A stretch of DNA of 64,000 nucleotides from Malaciobacter mytili LMG 24559 (GTDB lineage Bacteria > Campylobacterota > Campylobacteria > Campylobacterales > Arcobacteraceae). Under the pieces are notes generated by a model, which made no database searches, was not told the origin of the DNA, and worked only from the letters and a program-made list of their open reading frames with translations. Of this stretch, positions 47,739 to 56,463 are shown piece by piece. Numbering within the stretch: position 1 is the stretch's first letter; the number at the start of each line of letters is the position of its first letter. Location: the NCBI RefSeq assembly GCF_003346775.1, contig NZ_CP031219.1, positions 2,480,001 through 2,544,000 of the forward strand, read 5' to 3'. The position numbers were made by a program, and so were the translations under genes.

Positions 47739-48731
47739 CTATTTTGCTAACTTTTGTAATAAATCAGCAAATGAAACTTTAAATGCTTCTAACCCATCAG
47801 TTAATAGTTGATTGTAAATTTTATTCATCTCAATATCAACTTTTTTTAATTCTTTAAAATATTCATCACACTCAACTTCAGTTGGAATTTTTGAAGCTTC
47901 TTTTGCTCCATCACTAACCCAATCTTCAATTGTATTTAAAGGTGCTGTATTTACAGAGTTTGGATATAAAAGATTATCAACATAATAGCTTGGTGCTAGC
48001 TCATCACCTTTTACTCCTGTACTTGCAAAAAGTGTTCTTATATTTTCATTTTCAAATTTATTTATTTCATGATAACACTTAGTTGCATTCATTATTCCTA
48101 AAGTCGATCTTTTTAGACCCTTATTTGAAAATAAATCATCACATAATCTATCAAATCTTGAAACAAATACAGAAATAACAGCTTTTGTATCTTTATTTGA
48201 TTCTTTAATTCCTGCATCTAATGCTTTTGCACACTCTATTGCTTGTTCAACTGAAAAGATTAGTGTTGCATTAACATGAATACCTTGAGAAGTAAGCTCT
48301 TTCATAGCAATATACCCAGCTTTTGTTGCTGGAACTTTTATCATTACATTCTCACAATTTATTAATGAATTTAGTCTAAGTCCTTCTTCAATTGTACCTT
48401 GTGCATCATCACAAAGTGTTGGATCAACTTCTAAAGATACAAATCCATCATTGTTATCTTCATCATATAAAGGTTTTAAAAGCTCAGCTGCTCTTTTAAT
48501 ATCCCTAACTGCTAACTCTTCATAAATTGTTTTTGGTTCATTTGCTTTTAGCATATCAAGTTGTTGTCTATAAGCAGTTGAATTTGAAATTGATGATTCG
48601 AAAATAGCTGGATTTGAAGTTGCTCCATGAATTATCTTATCATTAATTATAGTTTGAAATTTATTTTCTAAGAAATCTCTTTCTATAAAATCGCACCATA
48701 ATGAAAAGTTTATATCCTCTTTTAAACTCAT
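47739..48731 (-). CDS. tal: Transaldolase
   Basis: Transaldolase moves a dihydroxyacetone unit between sugar phosphates in the non-oxidative pentose phosphate pathway. The 330-residue protein has HGATSNPAIFE near the N-terminus, the Schiff-base Lys in NVMIKVPATKAG, and NATLIFSVEQAIECAKA. It resembles the Campylobacterota Tal group. It begins 15 bp after serB, with an AGGAGAA ribosome site, and probably shares its transcript. Confidence 0.96.
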   Translation of the reverse strand: MSLKEDINFSLWCDFIERDFLENKFQTIINDKIIHGATSNPAIFESSISNSTAYRQQLDMLKANEPKTIYEELAVRDIKRAAELLKPLYDEDNNDGFVSLEVDPTLCDDAQGTIEEGLRLNSLINCENVMIKVPATKAGYIAMKELTSQGIHVNATLIFSVEQAIECAKALDAGIKESNKDTKAVISVFVSRFDRLCDDLFSNKGLKRSTLGIMNATKCYHEINKFENENIRTLFASTGVKGDELAPSYYVDNLLYPNSVNTAPLNTIEDWVSDGAKEASKIPTEVECDEYFKELKKVDIEMNKIYNQLLTDGLEAFKVSFADLLQKLAK

Positions 48732-48746
48732 TTTCTTCTCCTTGTA

Positions 48747-49367
48747 TTAAATACTATTTAAAATTTCAGTTAAGTCTTTTTTATCAATAATAATATTTGC
48801 TTCTTTTTTTAATACTTCTTTTGCACAAAAAGCTACTTTTTTAGCAGCATAAGGAAACATACTTACATCATTTGCCCCATCTCCTGCAACTAAAGTATTT
48901 TCAATTGATACTCCTAGCATCGCTTGCACTCTTTGAATCATATCCCCTTTTGAAAAACCAAACATCATATCGCCACCTACAAGACCAGTTAAGATTCCAT
49001 TTTTTTCATGTAAAATATTTGAAAAATCTGCATCTAATCCTAGCTTTTCTTTTGCAGGAGTTGTTCCAATTCTAAATCCACCTGAGAAACAAATAACTTT
49101 ATATCCCATTTTTTTAAGCTCACTTACAGTTTCATAAGCTCCTGGCATAAGTGGTAAGTCTTTACATATTTCCACTGCTTTTTTATATTCTAAACCTTTT
49201 AGTAAAGATACTCTTTCAACTAAAGATTCAAAAAAATCCAATCTTCCTGCCATCGCTTCTTCAGTAATCTTTGCAACTTTTTCTTCAAGTCCTAAAGGTT
49301 TTGCTAAAAAATCGATTGTTTCCCCATCCATCAATGTAGAATCAAAATCAAAAACTGCTAATTTCAT
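48747..49367 (-). CDS. serB: Phosphoserine phosphatase
   Basis: SerB removes phosphate from phosphoserine, the last step of serine synthesis. The 206-residue HAD-family protein has the nucleophile motif FDFDSTLMDGETIDFLA (about 5-21), the FSGGFRIGT motif II region and GDGANDVSMFPYA as motif IV. There is no N-terminal ACT domain, so this is the short form. It is first in a likely serB-tal operon, divergent from the MTHFR-family gene. Confidence 0.95.
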   Translation of the reverse strand: MKLAVFDFDSTLMDGETIDFLAKPLGLEEKVAKITEEAMAGRLDFFESLVERVSLLKGLEYKKAVEICKDLPLMPGAYETVSELKKMGYKVICFSGGFRIGTTPAKEKLGLDADFSNILHEKNGILTGLVGGDMMFGFSKGDMIQRVQAMLGVSIENTLVAGDGANDVSMFPYAAKKVAFCAKEVLKKEANIIIDKKDLTEILNSI

Positions 49368-49411
49368 ACCTATTTTTCCTAGTTAGATAAATACTTTTAT
49401 TCTTTAAAGGG

Positions 49412-49417
49412 TATAAT
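49412..49417 (+). promoter_or_regulatory. Probable -10 box of the MTHFR-family gene
   Basis: TATAAT in AAAGGGTATAATAA lies 34 bp before the ATG. A ribosome site AAAAGGA is at 49436-49442. Confidence 0.5.
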
Positions 49418-49451
49418 AATATCTAAAATATACTAAAAGGATAGTTTTTCA

Positions 49452-50363
49452 ATGTTTGAAATACTGATACAAAAGTTACAAGAGGATAAATACTTAACAC
49501 TTGAGACAACACCTCAACATGAACCAACAATGCACAATATTATTGAAAAAATTAAAAAATTTGATTTACAAAATAGAGTTGATGGTTTCTCAACAACAGA
49601 TAATCCTTTAGCAAAATTAAAATATAACGCACTATTTGCAAGTATAAGACTGCAACAAGAATTTAAAAAACCTGTAATAGCAACTATGAGTATGAGAGAT
49701 AGAAATAAAATCTCTTTACAATCTGATTTATTAGGAGCAAATGAGTTTGATGTTAGAGCTATTTTGGCCCTTACAGGTGACCCTGCAAAAATGAGTGACC
49801 AACCACATACAAAAGGAGTATTTGAGTCAAACTCTTCTATGCTTTTAAAAATGATTAAATCATTTAATTATGGTATGGATATGGCAGGAAGACCTTTTAA
49901 AATTGAGCCAAAACAAATATACCCTTTTGCAGTTTCAAACTCTTATGCAAAAAACTTTAGTTCTTTACAAAAAAAGATGCACAATAAGATTCAAAATGGT
50001 GCAGTGGGAATTATCACACAACCTGTTTTTGATATAGATAATGCAAAAAAACTTTTAGAAACTTTTGAATTGGCAAAAGAAGAAGTAACAGGAAATAAGA
50101 AAAAAGCTCAACTTATTTTTGGAGTTTTCCCTATAACTAAACTAAGAACAGCCCTATTTTTATCTGCTCAAGTTCCGGGTATTCATGTACCACAAGAGTG
50201 GATTGATAAACTAGAAGCAGCAAATCAAATATCTGAAGAAGAAGAGTATAAAGTAGGTATGCAACTAAGTAAAAATATTTTTGATGAATTAAGAAGATTA
50301 CATCCAAAAATCCACTTAATGACTGCAAATAGATTTGATTTAGCTGATGAGATTTTAGATTGA
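49452..50363 (+). CDS. Methylenetetrahydrofolate reductase family protein
   Basis: The 303-residue protein fits the MetF/MTHFR TIM-barrel family, which reduces 5,10-methylene-THF to 5-methyl-THF. It has LALTGDPAKM, matching the conserved flavin-contacting LTGD, and GAVGIITQPVFD near the end of the barrel. The N-terminal strand reads LTLETTPQHEPT rather than the usual FEFFPPK; the Glu is kept. This may mark a side branch of the family. The stop overlaps the TTG start of ruvX by 4 bp. Confidence 0.85.
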   Translation: MFEILIQKLQEDKYLTLETTPQHEPTMHNIIEKIKKFDLQNRVDGFSTTDNPLAKLKYNALFASIRLQQEFKKPVIATMSMRDRNKISLQSDLLGANEFDVRAILALTGDPAKMSDQPHTKGVFESNSSMLLKMIKSFNYGMDMAGRPFKIEPKQIYPFAVSNSYAKNFSSLQKKMHNKIQNGAVGIITQPVFDIDNAKKLLETFELAKEEVTGNKKKAQLIFGVFPITKLRTALFLSAQVPGIHVPQEWIDKLEAANQISEEEEYKVGMQLSKNIFDELRRLHPKIHLMTANRFDLADEILD

Positions 50364-50743
50364 AATTAGCTAGTATTGATATAGGTTTAAAAAGAATAGG
50401 TGTTGCGCTTTGTCTTGCTTCAAATATAGTAACACCTCAAGTTGCTATTTTAAGAAAAAACAGAAACCAAGCGGCAAATGAAGTAAAAGCTTTTTTAAAA
50501 GAGTGGGAAATTGAAAAACTAATAGTTGGTTATCCAAGTGCTAGTGAAGAGATGCAAAGAAGAATAAAACACTTTGTAAATTTACTTGAACTTGAAATAG
50601 AAGTTGCATATTTTGAAGAAAATATGAGTTCTATTGAAGCCGAAGATTTAATCAAAGGAGATATAAAGTATAAAAGAGATGGAAGAGTTGATTCTATCGC
50701 TGCTAAAATTATACTTGAAAGGTATCTTGCAAAAAAGCAGTAG
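50360..50743 (+). CDS. ruvX: Putative pre-16S rRNA nuclease / Holliday junction resolvase-like
   Basis: The 127-residue YqgF/RuvX protein has an RNase H-like fold: the first catalytic Asp in ASIDIGLKRIGVALC, the second acidic residue in YFEENMSSIEAED, and the third Asp in RDGRVDSIAAKIIL. Family members process 16S rRNA precursor ends, and some were proposed to act on Holliday junctions. It starts at TTG in a 4-bp overlap with the MTHFR-family gene. Its stop directly abuts the stop of convergent acpS. Confidence 0.93.
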   Translation: MKLASIDIGLKRIGVALCLASNIVTPQVAILRKNRNQAANEVKAFLKEWEIEKLIVGYPSASEEMQRRIKHFVNLLELEIEVAYFEENMSSIEAEDLIKGDIKYKRDGRVDSIAAKIILERYLAKKQ

Positions 50744-51094
50744 TTACTTTTTAGTATTGTGTACTACTGCTATTACTATTCCTTCGTCATGAGTAATTGA
50801 AAGATATGATTTTTTAATTTTATATTTTTTTCTTATTTCTTTTTTATATTTTAGCTTTGGTGCACCAAGGGCACTTTTAGAGATTTTTATATCGTGAAAA
50901 CCACACTCTCTTCCAATACCTGTGCCAATTGCTTTACTTGCTGCTTCTTTAGCAGCCCAAAATCCAGCAGCAGTCTCTACTCTTTTAATCAAGGCAATTT
51001 CATCTTCACTTAAAAATCTTTCATAAGCTCTTTGCCCAAATCTTTCATACATTCTTTTTATTCTATTTATAGAAGTTACATCAATTCCAATCAT
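50744..51094 (-). CDS. acpS: Holo-acyl-carrier-protein synthase
   Basis: AcpS moves 4'-phosphopantetheine from CoA to acyl carrier protein. The 116-residue protein has the Mg-binding GIDVTSINRIKRM motif (Asp at residue 5), the FWAAKEAASKAIGTGIG signature and SITHDEGIVIAVV. It sits close to panC, which makes the pantothenate precursor of its cofactor, though on the opposite strand. It is divergent from the permease gene, with 32 bp between start codons. Confidence 0.95.
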   Translation of the reverse strand: MIGIDVTSINRIKRMYERFGQRAYERFLSEDEIALIKRVETAAGFWAAKEAASKAIGTGIGRECGFHDIKISKSALGAPKLKYKKEIRKKYKIKKSYLSITHDEGIVIAVVHNTKK

Positions 51095-51114
51095 TTTTTA
51101 AACCTATCTTTGTG

Positions 51115-51120
51115 TATAAT
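51115..51120 (+). promoter_or_regulatory. -10 box immediately in front of the orphan permease
   Basis: TATAAT in TTTGTGTATAAT ends 6 bp before the ATG at 51127. Transcription would start at or next to the A of the ATG, predicting a leaderless mRNA if this promoter is real. Confidence 0.5.
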
Positions 51121-51126
51121 ACAACT

Positions 51127-52083
51127 ATGAAAATTGCACTAAAAAAAATATTATACCTAATCATTATGCTATTTATTATTAGCCTTATCTCTTTTCTTGC
51201 TATTAGTTTAGCTCCAAACTCATTTTTTGCAAGTGGAGAGCTAAATCCAAATATTACTCAAGAAGCAATTGAGCAATTAAAGGCCGTTTATGGTTTGGAT
51301 AGATCTTTATATATACAATATTTTTCTTGGCTTTGGGCTATTTTACAATTGGATTTTGGTATTTCATTTTCTAGTGGAACTTTAGTAAAAGAAGAAATTT
51401 TAAGTAGATTACCAATTACTCTTGCTTTAAATATTACTTCAATGATTTTTATTTTTATTATTTCTTTATATTTAGGAATAAAATCAGCAATAAGTAAAAA
51501 TAGCTTTTTTGATAGATTTTCAACACAACTTTCACTTCTTAGTTTTGCTATGCCCTCTTTTTATCTAGCACTAATAGCTATTTTAGTTTTTGCGGTAAAT
51601 TTAGAGTTACTTCCAATAGCAGGTCTTAGTTCAGTTGCAAATGATGGAAGTTTAAATTATTATTTAGATTTAGTTTGGCATTTAATTATGCCTATTTTTG
51701 TAATTGTATTTGGTGGAATTGGAAGCTTGACTTTATATATTAGGTCATTAGTTGTGGAAATTTTAAAATCTGATTATATTTTTTTTGCAAAAAGTAGAAA
51801 TTTAAGCAAAAAACAAATTTTAAGATACTATATTTTGCCAAATCTTTATCCACCAGTAATTACACTACTTGGATTATCACTACCTGGGATTATAGGGGGA
51901 AGTGTAATTTTAGAATCAATTTTTTCTATTGATGGAATGGGTTTACTTTTTTATAAGAGTGCTTTAGCACATGATTACCCCGTAATTATGGGGATTTTAA
52001 TTATTGGTGCGTTTTTAACACTACTTGGAAATATATTAGCTGATTTAGTGCTTTTAAAACTAAATCCAAATTATAATGAATAA
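51127..52083 (+). CDS. ABC transporter permease (DppB/OppB type), orphan
   Basis: The 318-residue protein has about six membrane helices and the peptide/nickel permease pattern: an N-terminal helix, then ISLAPNSFFASG, then YGLDRSLYIQYFSWLWAILQLDFGISF. The EAA loop is FFAKSRNLSKKQILRYYILPN. It should be half of a dipeptide-type ABC importer. No DppC partner, ATPase or binding protein lies nearby. I start at the ATG at 51127; a GTG 5 codons earlier overlaps the -10 box and is unlikely. panC follows after 9 bp. Confidence 0.88.
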   Translation: MKIALKKILYLIIMLFIISLISFLAISLAPNSFFASGELNPNITQEAIEQLKAVYGLDRSLYIQYFSWLWAILQLDFGISFSSGTLVKEEILSRLPITLALNITSMIFIFIISLYLGIKSAISKNSFFDRFSTQLSLLSFAMPSFYLALIAILVFAVNLELLPIAGLSSVANDGSLNYYLDLVWHLIMPIFVIVFGGIGSLTLYIRSLVVEILKSDYIFFAKSRNLSKKQILRYYILPNLYPPVITLLGLSLPGIIGGSVILESIFSIDGMGLLFYKSALAHDYPVIMGILIIGAFLTLLGNILADLVLLKLNPNYNE

Positions 52084-52092
52084 GGAAAAGAG

Positions 52093-52911
52093 TTGAAAAT
52101 TTTAACAACAATTGAAGAGTTACAAGAAGTAAGAAAAGAAATCTCTTCTTCAGTTGGTTTTATCCCAACAATGGGAGCATTACACGATGGACATATTTCA
52201 CTAATAAAAAAAGCAAGAGCTGAAAATGATATTGTAATTGTCTCTATTTTTGTAAATCCTACTCAATTTTTGCCAGGGGAAGATTTAGATAAATATCCAA
52301 GACGGGATGAAGCAGATAAAAAAATCTGTCAAATGTGCAAAGTTGATTATTTATTTATGCCAAAAATTACTACAATGTATGAAAAAGAAGAGGTTTTAAT
52401 AAAAGCTCCAAATAGAAGTTATGTTCTAGAAGGAGAGACTAGACCTGGACACTTTGATGGAGTGTTACAAGTAGTTTTAAAGCTATTTAATTTAGTAAAA
52501 CCAACTAATGCTTATTTTGGTAAAAAAGATGCACAGCAATTATCACTAATTATTCAAATGGTTAAAAATTTATTTTTAGATATAAATATTATTGCATGTG
52601 ATATAGTAAGGGAAAGTGATGGTCTTGCTATGAGTAGTAGAAATGTATATTTAACTCCTGAGCAAAGAAGTGAAGCTTTAAAAATCTCAAAATCTTTAAG
52701 AAAAGCGGGAGAATTAGTAGGTAAAAAACAACTAAATGTTGAAACTATTAAAGCTACTATGAAAGAGGTTATGAGTGGTCTTGATATAGAATATATTGCT
52801 GTTGTTAATAGAAATTTTGAAGAATTAACACAAGTAGAATTATCAAATACAATTATCCTAGTAGTGGCTAGATTTGGTAATACTAGACTACTAGATAATC
52901 TTTGGTTATAA
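52093..52911 (+). CDS. panC: Pantothenate synthetase
   Basis: PanC joins pantoate and beta-alanine with ATP. The 272-residue protein has GFIPTMGALHDGHISLIKKA (about 21-40), IFVNPTQF, LEGETRPGHFDGV, YFGKKDAQQL and GLAMSSRNVYL, all the expected ATP- and substrate-binding motifs. It starts at TTG with an AAGGAAAAG ribosome site and is probably co-transcribed with the permease gene before it. Confidence 0.97.
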   Translation: MKILTTIEELQEVRKEISSSVGFIPTMGALHDGHISLIKKARAENDIVIVSIFVNPTQFLPGEDLDKYPRRDEADKKICQMCKVDYLFMPKITTMYEKEEVLIKAPNRSYVLEGETRPGHFDGVLQVVLKLFNLVKPTNAYFGKKDAQQLSLIIQMVKNLFLDINIIACDIVRESDGLAMSSRNVYLTPEQRSEALKISKSLRKAGELVGKKQLNVETIKATMKEVMSGLDIEYIAVVNRNFEELTQVELSNTIILVVARFGNTRLLDNLWL

Positions 52912-52915
52912 AATA

Positions 52916-53296
52916 CTATACTTTTAGCCATAAAATAGCTTCTTCTTCACTTTCAAAGAATTTAACTTCACCTTGAATAAACCAAGAAGCTATTTTTGAG
53001 ATATATTCTTGCCATTTTTTATTTCCATAAATTGCGATTTTTTCAAACTCATTATTATGTTTTAATCCTAGTTTAAAATCATCCCAAGCAGCTCTTAATT
53101 CCCATCCTTCAAGTTGTGTTGCATCTATAAATACTTTAACTTTTGCATCTTTTACACCATTTAAAGCATTATCAATCATTGGAGTGATTTTTTCATAATC
53201 TTCATGAGTTAATTTACCAATAGCCTTTAAAGCCAAATAAAACTCATTATCTATTCTATTTATACCAATACTAAGACCATGTTTATACACTTGCAT
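52916..53296 (-). CDS. SpoIIAA-like STAS/SEC14-type protein
   Basis: The 126-residue protein opens with a KHGLSIGINRIDNEFYLALKA strand pair and has the VKVFIDATQLEGWELRAAWDDFK stretch seen in SpoIIAA-like proteins with a STAS/CRAL-TRIO fold (DUF3478 type). These are small cytoplasmic proteins of unclear function, and no kinase or anti-sigma partner is encoded nearby. The gene is alone on the minus strand, convergent with panC (4 bp apart) and divergent from rimO. Confidence 0.82.
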   Translation of the reverse strand: MQVYKHGLSIGINRIDNEFYLALKAIGKLTHEDYEKITPMIDNALNGVKDAKVKVFIDATQLEGWELRAAWDDFKLGLKHNNEFEKIAIYGNKKWQEYISKIASWFIQGEVKFFESEEEAILWLKV

Positions 53297-53427
53297 AAAA
53301 ACTCCTTTATTTAATTTAATTGTTTAATATTATCAAAAGTTGAGATTTTGTTTAATAAAACTATTATCTAAACTTTATAATAAAAATTATGATAAAATCA
53401 CGAAAAAATTGAGGTAAAAAATAACAT

Positions 53428-54771
53428 ATGAAATTTTCAACGCAAAAACCACAAAAAACTTTACATATGGTAAGTTTAGGCTGTACAAAGAATCTAGTAG
53501 ATTCTGAAGTAATGCTAGGTAAATTAAGTGATTATAAACTTACAGATGATGCTCAAAATGCCGATGTAATTATAGTAAATACTTGTGGATTTATTGATAG
53601 TGCAAAAGAAGAGAGTATTAATACTATTTTAAATTTACATGAAGAAAGAAAAGATGAATCTGTTTTAGTAATGGCAGGTTGTTTAAGTGAAAGATATAAA
53701 GAAGAATTACAAAAAGAGTTACCAGAAATTGATGTATTTACAGGAGTTGGTGACTATGATAAAATAGACCAACTTGTAAATGAAAAAAGATCAAACTTTA
53801 CAAATGAAGTATTTTTACAAAATGAGACAAATGAAAGGGTAATTTCTGGGTCTAATTACCATGCTTATATTAAACTAAGTGAAGGATGTAACCAAACATG
53901 TTCTTTTTGTGCAATTCCAAGCTTTAAAGGTAAATTACACTCAAGAACTTTAGAATCACTAGTAAAAGAAGTAAAAGCTTTAGTTGCTAAAGGATACTGT
54001 GATTTTACATTTGTTTCACAAGATAGTTCTTCATTTTTAAGAGATTTAGGTATTAATGATGGACTTGAAAGATTAATAGATGAAGTGGAAAAAATAGAAG
54101 GTATTAAAACAGCTAGAATTTTATATTTATATCCCTCAACTACTACTTTAAAACTAATTGATAAAATTGCTGATTCTAAAGTATTTTTAAACTATTTTGA
54201 TATGCCTTTACAACATATCTCGGCTTCTGTTTTAAAAATTATGAAAAGAGGTAAAGGAGTTGAAAAATTAAGAGAATTAATGCAACATATGAAATCAAAA
54301 CCTAACTCTTTTGTAAGAACAACTTTTATTGTGGGACACCCAGGGGAAACACAAGAAGATTTTGAAGAGTTATGCTCTTATGTTAAAGAGTTTAAATTTG
54401 ATAGAGCAAATGTATTTTCATATTCTGATGAAGAAGGAACAACTGCTTTTGAAAGAGAAGATAAAGTAGAACAAGAACTTATTGATGAAAGAGCAGAGAT
54501 TTTGGGAGAAATTATTGCTTCAACTACACAAGAGAGCTTAGAAAATGAAGTTGGAAAAGTTTTTGAGGTTTATATTGATGGAGAGAGTCAAGAGCATGAA
54601 TATTTATTAAGTGCTAGAAAAACTCTTTGGGCTTGTGATATAGATGGAGAGATTTATATCAATGATAATGAACTTGAAGAACAAATTGAATTTGGAAAAA
54701 TGTATAAAGTTAAAATCACTGAACTTGTAGGTGATAAACTTATAGCTACAGTTATTGAAAAATGCAACTAA
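53428..54771 (+). CDS. rimO: Ribosomal protein S12 methylthiotransferase
   Basis: RimO is a radical-SAM enzyme that methylthiolates an Asp of ribosomal protein S12. The 447-residue protein has the N-terminal iron-sulfur domain (MVSLGCTKNLVDSEVMLG, then NTCGFIDSAKEES, then MAGCLSERY), the radical-SAM CxxxCxxC in EGCNQTCSFCAIP, and a C-terminal TRAM-like region. The residue pattern after the cluster (KGKLHSR) separates RimO from MiaB. Its 3' end overlaps tilS by 10 bp. Confidence 0.96.
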   Translation: MKFSTQKPQKTLHMVSLGCTKNLVDSEVMLGKLSDYKLTDDAQNADVIIVNTCGFIDSAKEESINTILNLHEERKDESVLVMAGCLSERYKEELQKELPEIDVFTGVGDYDKIDQLVNEKRSNFTNEVFLQNETNERVISGSNYHAYIKLSEGCNQTCSFCAIPSFKGKLHSRTLESLVKEVKALVAKGYCDFTFVSQDSSSFLRDLGINDGLERLIDEVEKIEGIKTARILYLYPSTTTLKLIDKIADSKVFLNYFDMPLQHISASVLKIMKRGKGVEKLRELMQHMKSKPNSFVRTTFIVGHPGETQEDFEELCSYVKEFKFDRANVFSYSDEEGTTAFEREDKVEQELIDERAEILGEIIASTTQESLENEVGKVFEVYIDGESQEHEYLLSARKTLWACDIDGEIYINDNELEEQIEFGKMYKVKITELVGDKLIATVIEKCN

Positions 54772-55760
54772 ATTTAAAAAAACTTAACACAAGCAGAAAC
54801 CTATTGGCTTTTTCTGCTGGTGTTGATTCTACAGCTTTATTTTTTTTACTACTTGAAAATAAAATAGAATTTGATATTGCAATTGTAAATTATAATCAAA
54901 GAGAACAATCTAAAAAAGAAGTTTTATATGCAAAAGAACTTGCAAAAAAATATAATAAAAAAATCTTTTTAAAAGAACTAGAGTATGAAGAAATTAGCAA
55001 TTTTGAAAAAGTTGCAAGGGATATTAGATATAGTTTTTTTGAAAATATTATAAAAGAGTTTTCTTATGAGACTTTAATTACTGCTCATCAATTAAATGAT
55101 AAATTAGAGTGGTTTTTTATGCAGTTATCTAAAGGCGCAGGAGTATTTGAACTTTTAGGCCTACAGGAGTATCAAAAAAGAGAATTTTATACTATAAGCA
55201 GACCTCTACTTAATATCTCTAAAGAAGAGTTAGAAAGCTATCTAATAGAAAATCAAATCAAATACTTTATAGATAATACTAACTTTGATGAAAAATATAA
55301 AAGAAACTATTTTAGACATAACTTTAGTGATAAATTTTTACAAAATTTTAAACAAGGAGTTTTAAGAAGTTTTGAATATATGCAAAATGATTTAGACTCT
55401 TTAAATATACAATTAGAACCTATTTATCAAAAAGAACAACTTTTTATTTTTAAAAATTTAAAAGATAAAAATTTAAATATAAAAGTAATAGATAAATGTT
55501 TAAAAAGAGTTGGAATACTTATTTCCAAAGCACAAAGAGATGAGATTTTAAAACAACAGCAAAGTGTAATTTCAAATAAATTTGCTATTTGTATCCAAGA
55601 AAAAACTATTTGGATTTGCCCATATATAAAAGATACTATGAGTAAAAAATTTAAAGAAGAGTGTAGAGTTTTTAAAATACCTAAATTATTAAGAAGTTAT
55701 CTTTTTTCTAAAGGGATTATGCCAAAAGAGATTTTAAAAGATTTAGCTATTTATTTTTAG
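54762..55760 (+). CDS. tilS: tRNA(Ile)-lysidine synthetase
   Basis: TilS modifies C34 of the CAU-anticodon tRNA(Ile) to lysidine so that it reads AUA. The 332-residue protein has a PP-loop (FSAGVDSTALFFLLL, about 17-31), the NYNQREQSKKE segment, the ITAHQLNDKLEWFFMQLSKG motif and the RNYFRHNF motif. It is shorter than the E. coli enzyme and lacks an obvious full C-terminal domain, as in other Campylobacterota. It overlaps the convergent fliT-like gene by 14 bp. Confidence 0.94.
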   Translation: MQLNLKKLNTSRNLLAFSAGVDSTALFFLLLENKIEFDIAIVNYNQREQSKKEVLYAKELAKKYNKKIFLKELEYEEISNFEKVARDIRYSFFENIIKEFSYETLITAHQLNDKLEWFFMQLSKGAGVFELLGLQEYQKREFYTISRPLLNISKEELESYLIENQIKYFIDNTNFDEKYKRNYFRHNFSDKFLQNFKQGVLRSFEYMQNDLDSLNIQLEPIYQKEQLFIFKNLKDKNLNIKVIDKCLKRVGILISKAQRDEILKQQQSVISNKFAICIQEKTIWICPYIKDTMSKKFKEECRVFKIPKLLRSYLFSKGIMPKEILKDLAIYF

Positions 55761-56019
55761 CAAACTCTTTTAATTTTTTAGTATTTGTTAATTCAATTCT
55801 TGTTTCATCTCGATAAGATTTTAAAAAATTTATATTTTTAAAAATAAGTTCTGATAATCTTTCTAAGTCATTAATTTCTAAATCAAAATCATTTATAGTA
55901 TTTGTAGTAAAATATTCATTATGCCATCGCACTAGGCCATCAGCTTTTTGTTCTGAATCAAGCGAGTCAATATAATTTAACTCACTTAATGCTTTTAAAG
56001 ACCAGTTTCGTCTTTCCAT
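55747..56019 (-). CDS. Small protein after fliS, possible FliT-like chaperone
   Basis: The 90-residue product is charged, probably all-helical and without a signal peptide. Its start overlaps fliS by 25 bp. In many bacteria FliT, the export chaperone of the cap protein FliD, follows fliS, and the size and helical character fit. Sequence similarity to FliT is too weak to name the gene. It is the last gene of the flagellar operon. Confidence 0.7.
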   Translation of the reverse strand: MERRNWSLKALSELNYIDSLDSEQKADGLVRWHNEYFTTNTINDFDLEINDLERLSELIFKNINFLKSYRDETRIELTNTKKLKEFAKNK

Positions 56020-56351
56020 GCGTCAATTAAACCTTGAGTTACTTTCATTACTTGATTTATAGAGTTTACATTATCATCAATTCCAGCAGAGAATAAAGTC
56101 TCAATTTGATATAAATAAAGACCATCTAAATAATATGCAACATCTCCTCCATCAAAATCTAAAACATTTCTTAATTCATCGAAGATTGCAATTGATTTAT
56201 TTATATATGTAAACTTTTGTTCTACATCACCATTTTCCATTGCATTCTTTACAAAAGATAGATACTTTAGTAATCCTTCATAAAGCTTTAATATCAATAC
56301 ATACGGATCATCAGATACAGCACTATGTTGTTGGTAAGCTTCAATTCCCAT
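55995..56351 (-). CDS. fliS: Flagellin export chaperone FliS
   Basis: FliS binds the C-terminus of flagellin and prevents its polymerisation in the cytoplasm. The 118-residue helical protein has the expected AYQQHSAVSDDPYVLILKLYEGLLKYL start and the LRNVLDFDGGDVAYYLDGLYLY region. It lies downstream of fliD, as in many flagellar clusters, with a GGAG ribosome site and a 112-bp gap containing a stable stem-loop. Confidence 0.94.
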   Translation of the reverse strand: MGIEAYQQHSAVSDDPYVLILKLYEGLLKYLSFVKNAMENGDVEQKFTYINKSIAIFDELRNVLDFDGGDVAYYLDGLYLYQIETLFSAGIDDNVNSINQVMKVTQGLIDAWKDETGL

Positions 56352-56434
56352 TAAATAACTCCAAAAGTCTTTGTTCTTAAAGAGTTTAGTATATTATATA
56401 TTTACTTAAATTTAGTTATGTTAGGGGAAAGTTC

Positions 56435-56463
56435 AAATAGGCTAAAGATTATTTAGCCTATTT
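56435..56463. other. Stem-loop between fliD and fliS
   Basis: A perfect 12-bp stem (56435-56446 with 56452-56463) has a 5-nt loop and ends against the fliD stop codon. On the minus strand it is not followed by a T-run (GAACTTTCCCC), so it may be an RNA 3'-end stabiliser or a weak attenuator rather than a full terminator. Confidence 0.55.

Noticed and set aside
54762-56019. Possible frameshift where tilS meets the fliT-like gene
   Set aside because: The 14-bp overlap is a normal convergent overlap; both frames end cleanly, and similar overlaps occur at tgt/diguanylate cyclase and deacetylase/dprA.
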